A stretch of 64,000 nt of DNA from JAJPKK01 sp963802745. Its GTDB lineage: Bacteria; Pseudomonadota; Alphaproteobacteria; Rhizobiales; Xanthobacteraceae. Made by a program: the position numbers and the translations under genes. The notes beneath the pieces are model-generated. The model saw nothing but the letters and a program-made list of their open reading frames with translations. It did no database searches and was not told the origin of the DNA. Of this stretch, positions 8,034 through 16,610 are shown piece after piece (the first letter of the stretch is position 1; each line of letters begins with the position of its first letter). The stretch is taken from contig CAWDKL010000057.1 of NCBI GenBank assembly GCA_963802745.1, forward strand, positions 1 through 64,000, read 5' to 3'.

Positions 8034-9230
8034 TTACTGCAGCGGATCCGGCTCGAATTCAACGACCTTGATGGCGTCCCTGGTCGATGGGCTAGGCCCG
8101 CGGCCCTCCGCGAAGGCAAGTTCCTCCAGGCGACGTCCATGCAGCAGGCCCGGCAGGCCGAAGTTGCCTTCGACGCAGCGCGGCTCGGTATAGATTCGGT
8201 TTTCCTGGTCGTTTTGCCGGATGAAATCCTGCTTGGCGGTCCAAGGCCGCGTCCACACCGTCGGATCCTCGATCGTGACGGCGTATTCAAGCGTGGTCGG
8301 CCCCGTCCGCTTCCACCGCTCGATCAGGTGCAGGTTTTCGCGCGCGTTCATAAAATCGCTTTTCGGGCTGAAATTGGTCACATCGACCACCAGCGTATCG
8401 CCTTCCCAATGGCCACGGGAATCGCCGTACCATTGCCGAATATTGGCGGGCAAATGGGGGCTCCCGTCCATCACGATATTGCGCTGCCAGCCTTGCCCCT
8501 GCCCCACGTCATAGAAGATCGCAATCCCGCCTGGTGTCTGTATGATGCGGCGGAAGCTTACGTTGCCGAATTCCGGCAACCCGCTGGTCAGACACCGCTC
8601 CGCCAGCGTGGCGTCTTCCGGGCCGTAATGCCGATTCATGCGCGCCACATTGTAACGCGGAGGGAGTTCGTCAAATCGCGGCGATTGCGCCGGATCGTAT
8701 TTGCCGCCGTTGCACGCCGCCTCCTTATTCTTGCAAGTTTCGGTCGATTGCAGCAAGGCGACCCGATAAGCCCGCTCGGCGGCGGCCAGTTTCTGCGCTT
8801 CCGCCGTCGTGGCCGGCAGCCGGCCGTTGGGCGGGTCCACGATCCGCGATGTCCGGGTCCCTGTGCGCTTCATCGGTGTGAACACCGCATTATAGGCGCC
8901 GGCCACGTCCGCCTCGGTCCCGCGCACGGAGCGCCGCTCCCGGCCTTGGAAGGCCGATCGCAGCTTATCCAATTCGGCGCGTTGCGCCTCGGTGAAGAAT
9001 TCCTGGTTCGCGAACTTCGGCGAACGCTGCAGCGGCGTGTCGGATTCGTCGGTCCAAATGCCCTGCAGATCCGGTTCGCCCCAGGGTGTTTTGAGCGCAC
9101 CGGCGGGCGCGCCGGCGGAAGCCGCCGGAGCTTGCGCCGCGGATGGTGAGACCGATACCGCGCCGACGGCGCCGATAGTGATCGCGCCGATCGCGACCGT
9201 GATCATCAAGCCCGCGAACGTGTCGCCCAT
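8034..9230 (-). CDS. Secreted PDLQGIW-family protein, tandem paralogue B
   Basis: 398 aa. Same architecture as its neighbours: signal peptide (…VSPSAAQAPAASAGA), LKTPWGEPDLQGIWTDESDT, VDPPNGRLP, CKNKEAACNGGKYDP, GHWEGDTLVVDVTNF, RIYTEPRCVEGNFGLPGLLH, end FEPDPLQ. The start at 9230 follows a GGGAGACC leader that is nearly identical to the leader of paralogue C (10712), so promoter-proximal DNA was duplicated with the gene. It ends 27 bp before the start of paralogue A. Confidence 0.85.
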   Translation of the reverse strand: MGDTFAGLMITVAIGAITIGAVGAVSVSPSAAQAPAASAGAPAGALKTPWGEPDLQGIWTDESDTPLQRSPKFANQEFFTEAQRAELDKLRSAFQGRERRSVRGTEADVAGAYNAVFTPMKRTGTRTSRIVDPPNGRLPATTAEAQKLAAAERAYRVALLQSTETCKNKEAACNGGKYDPAQSPRFDELPPRYNVARMNRHYGPEDATLAERCLTSGLPEFGNVSFRRIIQTPGGIAIFYDVGQGQGWQRNIVMDGSPHLPANIRQWYGDSRGHWEGDTLVVDVTNFSPKSDFMNARENLHLIERWKRTGPTTLEYAVTIEDPTVWTRPWTAKQDFIRQNDQENRIYTEPRCVEGNFGLPGLLHGRRLEELAFAEGRGPSPSTRDAIKVVEFEPDPLQ

Positions 9231-9500
9231 GACGGTCTCCCCTTTGCGTGTTTGTTACAGATTATGGTATCATTTTGCATCAGTCGAAAGGTTTGGTCCA
9301 ACGACCAGCACAGCGCTTCGACTGTTCCGCTTTGCAGGATTCGTACTGCGTCCGTCCCGCAAAAGCAAAGCCGATCTGGCTCGTGGCTCTCGCTCCGAAT
9401 GCCGCGGCCGCGTATCACGGAGCCTCTGAAACCGGTGGCGCATCATCGCCTTTTTGTTGCTTGTCGGCGCGGCCGCTATGATGCAGCAGATGCCGGGGTG

Positions 9501-10712
9501 TTATTGGAACGGATCGTCTTCAACACCGACGAAATCCGTGGCGTTGTCTTTCGCCGCCGGATTAGGACCTCGCCCCTCTGCAAAGGCGAGTTCTTCCACG
9601 CGCGCTGCCAGGACCAGCCCGGGGAGCCCATAATTTCCTTCGACACAGCGCGGCTCATAATAGATTCTGTTGGCCTGCTCGCTCTGTTTGGTGAAATCGT
9701 GCTTGACCGTCCATGGTCGCGTCCACACGGCCGGATCTTCGACGATGACAACATATTCGAGCGTATCGGGGCCCTTGCGCGTCCAGCGCTCGACCAGGTG
9801 CAGGTTTTCCCGCGAACCCTGAAAATCGGTTTTCGCGCTGAAATTGGTCACATCGACCACCAGCGTATCGCCCTCCCAATGGCCACGGGAATCGCCGAAC
9901 CATTGGCGGATATTGGCCGGCAAATGCGGGCTGCCGTTCATGACGATATTGCGTTGCCACCCCTGCCCTTGCCCGACGTCATAGAAGATCGAAATGCCGC
10001 CCGGGGTTTGCACGATCCGGCGAAAGCTCCCGCCATAGGCGGTTCCAAATTCCGGCAGACCGCCGATCAGGCAGCGATCGCCCAAGGCGCCGTCTTCCGG
10101 GCCATCGTGGCGATTGATGCGCTGGGTATTGTAGCGGGGAGGACGTTCCGCCCGCCGGGGCGAGGGCGTCGGATCGTATTTGCCGCCATTACAGGCAACC
10201 GAATTGGTCTTGCAGGTTTCGGTCGCCTGCAACAGGGCGAGCCGGAATTCCGCATCGGCGGCGACAATCTTGCGCGCCTCCGCCGTCAGCGGCGGAATTC
10301 GGCCGTTGGGCGGATCCACAATCATCGACGTGCGCGCCCCGGTGCGCTTCATGGACATGAAGACCGAGTTGTAGGCGCCGGCCACATCAAGCTCGGTTCC
10401 GCGCTCCACCCGCTTGTCACGGCCGAGCAGCGCCGATCGCTCCTTGTCCAATTCTTCCCGCTGCGCCGCTGTAAAGAATTCTTGGGTGGCGTACTTGGGC
10501 GATCGCTGTAACGGCGTGTCGGACTCGACGGTCCAAATGCCCTGCAGATCGGGCTCTCCCCACGGCGTTTTGAACGTCGCGACGGGGGCAGAGGCGGAGG
10601 CAACCGCCGGAGCTTGCGCCAGCGCCGGAGAGATGGATACCGCATCGGCGGCTCCGACCGTGATCGCGCCGATCGCGACCATGATCATCAAGCCCGCCCC
10701 CTTGTCGCCCAT
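9501..10712 (-). CDS. Secreted PDLQGIW-family protein, tandem paralogue C
   Basis: 403 aa. Signal peptide (…VSISPALAQAPAVASASA), LKTPWGEPDLQGIW block (here FKTPWGEPDLQGIWTVESDT), VDPPNGRIP, CKTNSVACNGGKYDP, GTAYGGSFRRIVQTPGG, GHWEGDTLVVDVTNF, RIYYEPRCVEGNYGLPGLV and end EDDPFQ. It is the first intact gene of the cluster; the 270-bp gap to paralogue B (9231-9500) holds no recognisable gene. Start at 10712 preceded by gggagaccgtc. Family function unknown. Confidence 0.85.
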   Translation of the reverse strand: MGDKGAGLMIMVAIGAITVGAADAVSISPALAQAPAVASASAPVATFKTPWGEPDLQGIWTVESDTPLQRSPKYATQEFFTAAQREELDKERSALLGRDKRVERGTELDVAGAYNSVFMSMKRTGARTSMIVDPPNGRIPPLTAEARKIVAADAEFRLALLQATETCKTNSVACNGGKYDPTPSPRRAERPPRYNTQRINRHDGPEDGALGDRCLIGGLPEFGTAYGGSFRRIVQTPGGISIFYDVGQGQGWQRNIVMNGSPHLPANIRQWFGDSRGHWEGDTLVVDVTNFSAKTDFQGSRENLHLVERWTRKGPDTLEYVVIVEDPAVWTRPWTVKHDFTKQSEQANRIYYEPRCVEGNYGLPGLVLAARVEELAFAEGRGPNPAAKDNATDFVGVEDDPFQ

Positions 10713-10748
10713 GACGGTCTCCCTTTAGCGTTTTTGTTGTCGATTTCG

Positions 10749-10911
10749 CTACTGTAGCGGATCCGCTTCCGTTACGAAACCACCACTTGTATTGTCCCGT
10801 GGCTTCAGCGCCGCATTCACCCGAGCGTCAGCCGCAACTGTTGCAACGGCTTGTGCATACCGCCAGGGTCACCGCCGATGCCCCGATTGCCTCCATAAGC
10901 CGCATGCGCAT
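10749..10911 (-). pseudogene. Fossil of a fourth PDLQGIW-family gene (5' and 3' ends joined, middle lost)
   Basis: On the minus strand an ATG at 10911 with a strong GGGAGGTG site starts MRMRLMEAIGASAVTLAV, a signal-peptide-like N-terminus that stops after 27 codons. In another frame the same DNA continues as AQAVATVAADARVNAAL and then DNTSGGFVTEADPLQ followed by TAG at 10749. The last part matches the C-termini of the neighbouring paralogues (EVDPLQ, FEPDPLQ, DNATDFVGVEDDPFQ), and AQA is the signal cleavage triplet seen in all of them. So this 163-bp piece looks like a paralogue whose central ~1 kb was deleted, plus one frameshift. Confidence 0.6.
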
Positions 10912-11195
10912 CTCACACCTCCCGACCCGTGAGGCCAGACATGAGGGCTCAGCTTCAAGGCAGCGAAAGTCATGACGCGCGAAGAGCATAAATTCCGCGG
11001 CCGCAGCACGGTTCGCAAACGCTAAAAAAAATTACTATCGCAAGACGGCGTTGCTGTCCAGCGTGATCAGCGCGTTCAGCGCGTTCGCAGCGGCACCGTG
11101 CAGGCCGGGAGCAGGTTTGCATCCCTGCCGGCGATGCTGCGCAATGCTCGGCCAAATAAGGCGCACCCGCCGGGGAAAAAGTATCGGCGCTTCGA

Positions 11196-12431
11196 TTATT
11201 CAGGCTCCGCGTTGTCCGCCAATACCCGGACCAGGGAATCCGCCAACCCCCGCGGGCTGATCGGCTTCACCACGTGGGCATTCATCCCGGCCGCAAGCGC
11301 GGCATCGGCATCGGTGGCGCGCCCCGAGATACCGATGATCGGCACGCGGGCGACAGCGCCCGGCAGGCGCCGGATGCGGCGCGCGGTGTTGAAGCCGTCG
11401 AGGCCGGCGCGCGAAACATCGATCAACACGGCGTCGTGCCCCCCGCGCGCAACCGTGTCGACCGCCCCCGTGCCGCTGCCGGCGAATGCGACCCGGTGGC
11501 CGAGTTCAGTCAGAATGGCATTCATCACCACCCGGCCATAAGGATTATCCTCGACACACAGGATGCTGAGTTGACGTGGCGCGCCGGTGGCTTGGACCAT
11601 GCCGTCATGCTCAGGGGCCTCGGTCTGATCCGCCGGCACGCCATCGACCGTGGCGGCGAGCCGAAAGATCGACCCCCGGCCGGGTACGCTTTCGACCGCC
11701 AGGTCGCCGTGCATCGCCTTGGCAAGCCGTCGCACCTGCACGAGGCCTAGCCCGGAACCACCGAATTTTTGCACGATGCCGCGATTGGCCTGGGCGAACG
11801 GCCGGAACAGCCGCTTCATCTCGGTTGCGCTGATGCCGATGCCGCTGTCGCTCACCGTAAAGGTGAGCCGCACCTTGTCGCGCTTGAGCGGCGCTGCGGC
11901 GATCGCCAAACCGACCCGGCCCTCCGCGGTGAATTTTACCGCATTGGCGATCAAGTTCTCGATGGCGCTGCGCAGCCGCACCGCATCGCCGCGCACGTGC
12001 GCCGGCAGATCATCGGCGATGTCGATTTCACAAACCAGGTTCTTGGCCTCGGCCCGCGCCGCCAGAGAAGCCGCGAGGGTGTATGCGAGCCGCGGCAGGT
12101 CGAACACGTCGCGCCTGGACGATGCCCGCCCGGCACCGGCGTGTGCGCCCTCCACGATGAGGGTCGTCAGCTCGGCGAGATGATCGGCCGCATCCCCGAT
12201 GGCCGCGACCCAGGCCCGCTCGCGCTCACCCAGTCCCGATGTGGCCAGCAAATCGCTCAACGCCAGAATTCCGGTCAGCGGCGTGCGGATGTCGTGCGCG
12301 AACGCGGCGAGCACGGCGTCGATCCGGGCCTCGTCGGGCGCAATGCGGCCGGCGGCCTTGCGTGCCGGCCGCTTGCGGGCGGCCGGATCGCGACGCCGCG
12401 GCTTCGGGTCGTTGACGCTGCGCTCAGCCAT
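11196..12431 (-). CDS. Hybrid sensor histidine kinase (HisKA-HATPase-receiver), no sensor domain
   Basis: 411 aa. A basic N-terminus is followed by a HisKA H-box (FAHDIRTPLTGILALSDLL, about residue 48), N-box (NLIANAVKFT), G1 (DSGIGIS), F-box (LFRPFAQ) and G2 (GGSGLGL), then a receiver domain with VEDN, the phospho-acceptor in LIDVSRAGLDG, ISG and the lysine in HVVKPIS. There is no transmembrane segment and no PAS/GAF input, so it is cytosolic and input must come from another protein or the N-terminal tail. The start at 12431 overlaps the gluQ stop by 8 bp, implying co-translation. No separate response regulator lies nearby. Confidence 0.88.
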   Translation of the reverse strand: MAERSVNDPKPRRRDPAARKRPARKAAGRIAPDEARIDAVLAAFAHDIRTPLTGILALSDLLATSGLGERERAWVAAIGDAADHLAELTTLIVEGAHAGAGRASSRRDVFDLPRLAYTLAASLAARAEAKNLVCEIDIADDLPAHVRGDAVRLRSAIENLIANAVKFTAEGRVGLAIAAAPLKRDKVRLTFTVSDSGIGISATEMKRLFRPFAQANRGIVQKFGGSGLGLVQVRRLAKAMHGDLAVESVPGRGSIFRLAATVDGVPADQTEAPEHDGMVQATGAPRQLSILCVEDNPYGRVVMNAILTELGHRVAFAGSGTGAVDTVARGGHDAVLIDVSRAGLDGFNTARRIRRLPGAVARVPIIGISGRATDADAALAAGMNAHVVKPISPRGLADSLVRVLADNAEPE

Positions 12432-13383
12432 GCGGCTCCCTGTCCGGATGCACCATGCCACGATGCGCAGGCACCGGAGAAGCGTTGGAGTGACACGATC
12501 GCGGCAGGCCGATCATGCGCCGGATGTCGGCTTGTGTCGCCCCGCCGGAGCGCAATTCGCGCAGCCCGGTCGCCTGCGTGGATTTGGACAGTTTGCGCCC
12601 CTGCGCATCGCGCAGCAGCCGATGATGATGGTAGAGCGGCGCCGGCAGGCCGAGCAGAATCTGCAGCAGGCGGTGCAAGCCGGTCGCGTGGAACAGGTCC
12701 TGCCCGCGCACCACATGGGTGACGCCCTGATCGGCGTCGTCCACCACGACGCACAGGTGATAGCTCGCCGGCACATCCTTGCGGGCGAGCACGACGTCGC
12801 CCCACGCCGCCGGATCCGCGGGAATCGTGCCGGTCTCGCCCGCCGGGCCGGCGCCGGTCTCGGTCCAGGTCAACGGATCAGCGGACGACTGGGCGAGCAT
12901 CAACGCTGCCTTCATGTCGAGGCGCAGCGCGAACGGACCGCCGGCCTCCCGCAGCCGCTGCCGTTCGGCCGCGGACAATGCCTTGGCGCCGCCCGGGTAG
13001 AGCGGCACGCCGTCGGGGTCGCGCGGCCACGGCCCGGCGCGCTCGCGCTCCGCCACCGCACGCGCGATTTCGGCGCGGCTTTCGAAGCTCGGATAGACGA
13101 GCCCCAGGGCGGTGAGCCGGTCGAGCGCCGCCGCATAGCCGGCGAAATGCGCCGACTGGCGCCGCACCGGCTCCTCCCAGGCAAGCCCGAGCCAAGCGAG
13201 ATCCTCGTAAATTGCCGCCTCGTATTCGGGGCGGCAGCGGGAGGCATCGATATCCTCGATGCGCAGCAGGAAGCGTCCGCCCGCCTCCCGCGCCAGATCG
13301 GCATTCAACGCGGCCGACAGCGCATGGCCGAGATGCAGGTAGCCGTTGGGACTCGGCGCGAATCGGAAGACCGGTGTCGTCAT
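12424..13383 (-). CDS. gluQ: tRNA glutamyl-Q(34) synthetase
   Basis: 319 aa. GluQ-RS glutamylates queuosine in tRNA-Asp; its presence fits queG at the window start. Class I synthetase motifs are visible: FAPSPNGYLHLGHALSA (HIGH-type) at the N-terminus and GRKLSKSTQA (KMSKS-type) near the C-terminus, with RIEDID and HVVRGQDL between. It lacks the anticodon-binding domain of full GluRS. The zinc-binding cysteines seen in E. coli GluQ are absent (YPSFESR instead of YPCFC-type). Start at 13383 (MTTPVFRFAPSPNG) is preferred to upstream ATGs. Confidence 0.93.
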   Translation of the reverse strand: MTTPVFRFAPSPNGYLHLGHALSAALNADLAREAGGRFLLRIEDIDASRCRPEYEAAIYEDLAWLGLAWEEPVRRQSAHFAGYAAALDRLTALGLVYPSFESRAEIARAVAERERAGPWPRDPDGVPLYPGGAKALSAAERQRLREAGGPFALRLDMKAALMLAQSSADPLTWTETGAGPAGETGTIPADPAAWGDVVLARKDVPASYHLCVVVDDADQGVTHVVRGQDLFHATGLHRLLQILLGLPAPLYHHHRLLRDAQGRKLSKSTQATGLRELRSGGATQADIRRMIGLPRSCHSNASPVPAHRGMVHPDREPHG

Positions 13384-13483
13384 GGCGTCGTCGTTCCGGG
13401 AGCCCCTGGCACGCTTTCCATCATGGCCCATCATGGTTCATCTTGGCGGTTCCACCCCGCCTCTATGGATCAGCCGCTCCATC

Positions 13484-14176
13484 ATGTCCCACCGCATCGA
13501 CACGCAAGCCGATATCGCCGCCGAACTCGACGCGCTGTTGGTCGCGGACCCGCGGTTGGCCGCCATGGCGGCGATCGCCGGACCGTTGCCGCTGCGGCGC
13601 CGGCCGGGCGGCTTTGCTGGGCTCGCCGGCATCGTGGTGTCGCAGCAGCTGTCCACCGCGAGCGCTGCGGCGATTTGGGGACGGCTCGCCGCCGCCTACG
13701 ACCCCTTCACCCCGCAGGCCCTGATCCGGGCGCGCGCCGATCGCCTCGCCCGGCTCGGCCTGTCGGCGCCGAAGATCCGCGCCCTCAAGGAGATCGCGCG
13801 GGCGATGCGCAGCGGTGCGCTCGATTGCGATGCGCTCCCCGACATGCCGGCCGATGCCGCCCACCGGGCGCTGTGCGCAGTGCACGGGATCGGGCCATGG
13901 ACGGCCGATGTCTATCTGCTGTTCTGCCTCGGCCATCCGGATGCCTGGCCGGCCGGCGATCTCGCTTTGCAGGAAGCCGCGCGGATCGCCTTCAGCCTGC
14001 CGGCCCGCCCTTCCATCAAGGAGACCGGCCTGCTCGCCGAACCGTGGCGGCCGTGGCGCGGGGTGGCGGCGCGGCTCTTGTGGGCCTATTATCGCGCCGT
14101 CAAACAGCGGGACGCCGTTCCGGTGCCGCCCGCCCCACCCGCGACATCCACACCCACGGCGTCCACGGAGGCATGA
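13484..14176 (+). CDS. DNA-3-methyladenine glycosylase II (AlkA-type, HhH-GPD)
   Basis: 230 aa base-excision repair glycosylase. The HhH-GPD core is clear: GIVVSQQLSTASAAAIWGRL near residue 50, the hairpin VHGIGPWTADVYLLFCLGH and the catalytic aspartate in WPAGDLALQEAA. Short form without the AlkA N-terminal domain, as usual in alphaproteobacteria. The start at 13484 (MSHRIDTQADI) is chosen; the frame is open upstream but overlaps gluQ antisense. The stop overlaps the following esterase start (ATGA), so the two are translated together. Confidence 0.9.
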   Translation: MSHRIDTQADIAAELDALLVADPRLAAMAAIAGPLPLRRRPGGFAGLAGIVVSQQLSTASAAAIWGRLAAAYDPFTPQALIRARADRLARLGLSAPKIRALKEIARAMRSGALDCDALPDMPADAAHRALCAVHGIGPWTADVYLLFCLGHPDAWPAGDLALQEAARIAFSLPARPSIKETGLLAEPWRPWRGVAARLLWAYYRAVKQRDAVPVPPAPPATSTPTASTEA

Positions 14177-14913
14177 TGGCCGCAGAACTCACCGGTCCAC
14201 GGATCGCGCCGCGCTCGCGCGGACCCGCGCGCCAGCTGGTCATCTTCCTGCACGGATACGGCGCCGACGGCAACGACCTCATCGAACTCGGGCGGGCCTG
14301 GCAGGCGCTGCTGCCGGATGCGGCGTTTGTATCGCCCCATGCGCCGGAGCGCTGCGTGCAATCGGGGGCCGGCCGGCAATGGTTTCCGCTGACCTTCCGG
14401 GAAAAGAACGAGCGCTGGGTCGGCGTCAACAAGGCCGCCCCGGTGCTGGAGCAATTCATCGACCAGGAGCTCAAGCGCAACAATCTGCCCGGCAGCGCGC
14501 TGGCGCTGGTCGGCTTCAGCCAGGGCACCATGATGGCGCTGCATGTCGGCTTGCGGCGCCGCGAGCGTCCGGCCGCGATCGTCGGCTATTCGGGGCTGTT
14601 CGTGCTGCCGGACGGCGCCGGACCGGAAACCGTTGCCGGCGATATCAAGTCGCGTCCGCCGGTTTTGCTCGTTCATGGCGATCGCGACGATCTCATCCCC
14701 GCGCAGGCCGTGTTCATGTCCGCGCAATCTCTGGCCCAGCTGGAAATTCCCGCCGAGTGGCACCTGTCCGCCGGAATCGGGCACGGCATCGACGGCGAGG
14801 GCTTGCGTCACGGCGGCGAATTCTTGGCGCGGCGATTTCGGGGTGAAGCGGCCATAGCGGGCCGGATCGGGCTCCCGCGCTGGGATCGTCAATCGCGGCT
14901 GGACGGGCGTTAA
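14173..14913 (+). CDS. Alpha/beta-hydrolase, phospholipase/carboxylesterase family
   Basis: 246 aa. The catalytic triad is visible: nucleophile serine in VGFSQGTMMALH, aspartate in LVHGDRDDLIP, histidine in AGIGHGIDGEG; the oxyanion region is FLHGYGADGNDL. It matches the short-chain carboxylesterase/phospholipase family (PF02230). GGAGG sits 4 nt before the ATG at 14173, which overlaps the stop of the glycosylase gene. Real coding is the C-terminal end of a much longer frame that runs antisense through gluQ; that long frame is not a gene. Confidence 0.9.
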   Translation: MMAAELTGPRIAPRSRGPARQLVIFLHGYGADGNDLIELGRAWQALLPDAAFVSPHAPERCVQSGAGRQWFPLTFREKNERWVGVNKAAPVLEQFIDQELKRNNLPGSALALVGFSQGTMMALHVGLRRRERPAAIVGYSGLFVLPDGAGPETVAGDIKSRPPVLLVHGDRDDLIPAQAVFMSAQSLAQLEIPAEWHLSAGIGHGIDGEGLRHGGEFLARRFRGEAAIAGRIGLPRWDRQSRLDGR

Positions 14914-15067
14914 CGTCCGGCTTCACATTCCCGTCACGTCCGCGTATAATTTAGAGACAGTTTGCGGCGCTGCCGCTTGCGGTGCCGCTCGCTTGGGGCG
15001 CTGTCCGTTGGACCGGATGAACCGGTCCTGCGGACCGGCGCACTGGAACGAGGTGAGAAGCGTCGTC

Positions 15068-15625
15068 GTGAGCGCTCACACGGCCCATAACGGCTGGCCC
15101 GCCCTGGTGCTGAACGCGGATTTTCGTCCGCTGAGTTACTATCCGCTGTCGCTGTGGTGCTGGCAGGATACCATCAAGGCCGTGTTTCTCGATCGCGTCA
15201 ACATCGTGGCGCATTACGACAAGGCGGTGCGCAGCCCGAGCTTCGAGATGCAGCTGCCGAGCGTCGTCTCGCTAAAAACCTTCGTGAAGCCGTCCAGCAA
15301 CCCGGCCTTCACGCGCTTCAACGTGTTTTTGCGCGACCGTTTCGTCTGCCAGTACTGCGGGTCCGACGACGACCTCACCTTCGATCACCTGATCCCGCGC
15401 TGCCGCGGTGGACAAACCACCTGGGGCAATGTCGTGGCCGCCTGTTCCCCCTGCAACCTGCGCAAGGGCAGCTTGACGCCTCAGGAGGCCGGCATGTTCC
15501 CGGCGCAGCTGCCGTTCCAGCCCACGGTGCATCATCTGCACAAGAACGGCCGCCTGTTCCCGCCGAATTATCTCCACGACAGCTGGCTCGATTATCTGTA
15601 CTGGGATAGCGAGCTGGAGCCGTAG
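15068..15625 (+). CDS. HNH endonuclease
   Basis: 185 aa. The HNH domain is in the second half: FVCQYCGSDDDLTFDHLIPR with both CxxC zinc pairs (CQYC and CSPC), the first catalytic H in FDHLIPR and an NVV-ACSPCN segment. The N-terminal half (ALVLNADFRPLSYYPLSLW) is the conserved extension of the alphaproteobacterial family of this kind, whose role is not known and which occurs in genomes without phage. Start is GTG 15068, 9 nt after GAGGTGAG; a GTG at 15053 and an ATG at 14993 are less likely. Confidence 0.88.
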   Translation: MSAHTAHNGWPALVLNADFRPLSYYPLSLWCWQDTIKAVFLDRVNIVAHYDKAVRSPSFEMQLPSVVSLKTFVKPSSNPAFTRFNVFLRDRFVCQYCGSDDDLTFDHLIPRCRGGQTTWGNVVAACSPCNLRKGSLTPQEAGMFPAQLPFQPTVHHLHKNGRLFPPNYLHDSWLDYLYWDSELEP

Positions 15626-15918
15626 GGGGAATTCCGGCGCAAGAGTGGCCCCGGCGCCTGGCCTGGGTCTCCAAGACGAACCTGCAAATTACTGACGCAT
15701 TCGCCCGCGGACCGCCCGCTCTTCTCGGTAGACTGCCCACAAGAAATCCATGCGGGACTTCGACCGCTCGCACGGACTTATCCAAGTTATCCGCCTTATT
15801 TCCACACAAATCCGTCGAATTGCCTTGTCGAATCGATTCCGGCGCGGCAGTTTCTTTATGGACGGCACGGAACTCCGTTTCGTCGCGCGCTTCCCGCTCG
15901 GAAGCGACTTACAGAGCA
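15626..15918. other. Intergenic region, no gene seen
   Basis: About 290 bp downstream of the HNH gene. Contains ttatccaagttatccgcc and ttatttccacac (15779-15808), loosely like DnaA boxes but with two or more mismatches each. No supported reading frame. Confidence 0.4.
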
Positions 15919-16036
15919 AAAGAGCCGCGGGAACCGGATCAGGGTTCCCACGGCTCGACGAGGTACGTAACCCCGCGCTCCGCGACGGAGCGGGCCGAAC
16001 GTACCCCTGGGGTGCCGTAAGTCAATGTGACTTTTG
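15919..16036. ncRNA. Candidate structured RNA or cis element with three hairpins
   Basis: Three hairpins in a row. (1) 15922-15956: GAGCCG-c-GGGAACC / GGTTCCC-a-CGGCTC, 13 base pairs around one mismatch. (2) 15962-16005: outer stem GGTACGT/ACGTACC enclosing CGCTCCG-cga-CGGAGCG. (3) 16022-16036: AAGTCA-atg-TGACTT followed by TT. The third looks like a weak rho-independent terminator on the plus strand. No Rfam family recognised by eye. Confidence 0.35.
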
Positions 16037-16244
16037 GCATCCAGCCCTGTGGATTAATGTTGATAGGTACGATGGCAGTTAACAATCAGCCCGCCACGGC
16101 TTCTAAACCTTCGCTCTACCTCGATTTCGAGGAGGGCGGGGCACCTCCTCGACACCCGTCACCCCGACTCAGCGCCGAACCAAAATTCATCACTGCTGCA
16201 CGACCGAACCATTGGGGATATCAGAACCGAGGCGGAGAGCAGCA
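16037..16244. other. Intergenic region upstream of a small membrane protein
   Basis: A plus-strand frame from an ATG at 16072 (MAVNNQPATASKPSLYLDF) is possible but has no Shine-Dalgarno and no recognisable features; I do not call it. Confidence 0.4.
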
Positions 16245-16394
16245 ATGACGACCCAAGCCTGTGAGGTTACCATTCGGCTTTGGGGCGTCTTCGAGGGGGT
16301 CGGCTGCGGTGCTTGGGGCAGCGCAATGCTCGCCATCATTGTCCTGGCCGGGATCGGCGTCTTTGCTTGGCAGGCGTGGTTACGAAAATCATGA
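16245..16394 (+). CDS. Small single-pass membrane protein, unknown
   Basis: 49 aa. MTTQACEVTIRLWGVFEGVG leads into one strongly hydrophobic helix (SAMLAIIVLAGIGVFAWQAW, about residues 24-44) ending in LRKS. The ATG has GGCGGAGAG 8 nt upstream. The positive C-terminus suggests N-out/C-in topology. It lies between the structured region at 15.9-16.04 kb and the MmgE/PrpD gene. No family recognised; the ribosome site and hydrophobic pattern support it being real. Confidence 0.5.
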   Translation: MTTQACEVTIRLWGVFEGVGCGAWGSAMLAIIVLAGIGVFAWQAWLRKS

Positions 16395-16610
16395 CATCGG
16401 GCCGAGACTAAGTGACCGACCTCGCTAATCATGCTGTTTGTACGAGCGAGGATGGTGTTGCACGAGCACTACCATCCTCGGAGCAGTTTAATGGCTACAC
16501 CGCGTCCCATCGACCCGGCCTACCTAATTTGCCGCATCGAAATCACCCGCCCCCTCAATCAACCTGTTAATCGCCGATCCCAAATCTCAGCATCGGACAC
16601 CACTTCACTC

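Noticed and set aside
6429..9149. 906-codon plus-strand open frame
   Set aside because: It is antisense to two tandem paralogues with signal peptides and conserved motifs; high GC leaves antisense frames open. The amino-acid sequence is repetitive only because the paralogues are.
12199..14913. 904-codon plus-strand frame
   Set aside because: Only the last 246 codons (from 14173) are real, as the esterase; the rest is antisense to the histidine kinase and gluQ or out of frame with the glycosylase gene.
15770..15808. Possible DnaA boxes or a replication origin
   Set aside because: The ttatcc-like words have at least two mismatches to TTATNCACA, and there is no AT-rich unwinding region or origin-type gene neighbour.
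16072..16248. 58-codon plus-strand ORF
   Set aside because: No ribosome site, no hydrophobic or domain features, and it ends overlapping the better supported small membrane gene.
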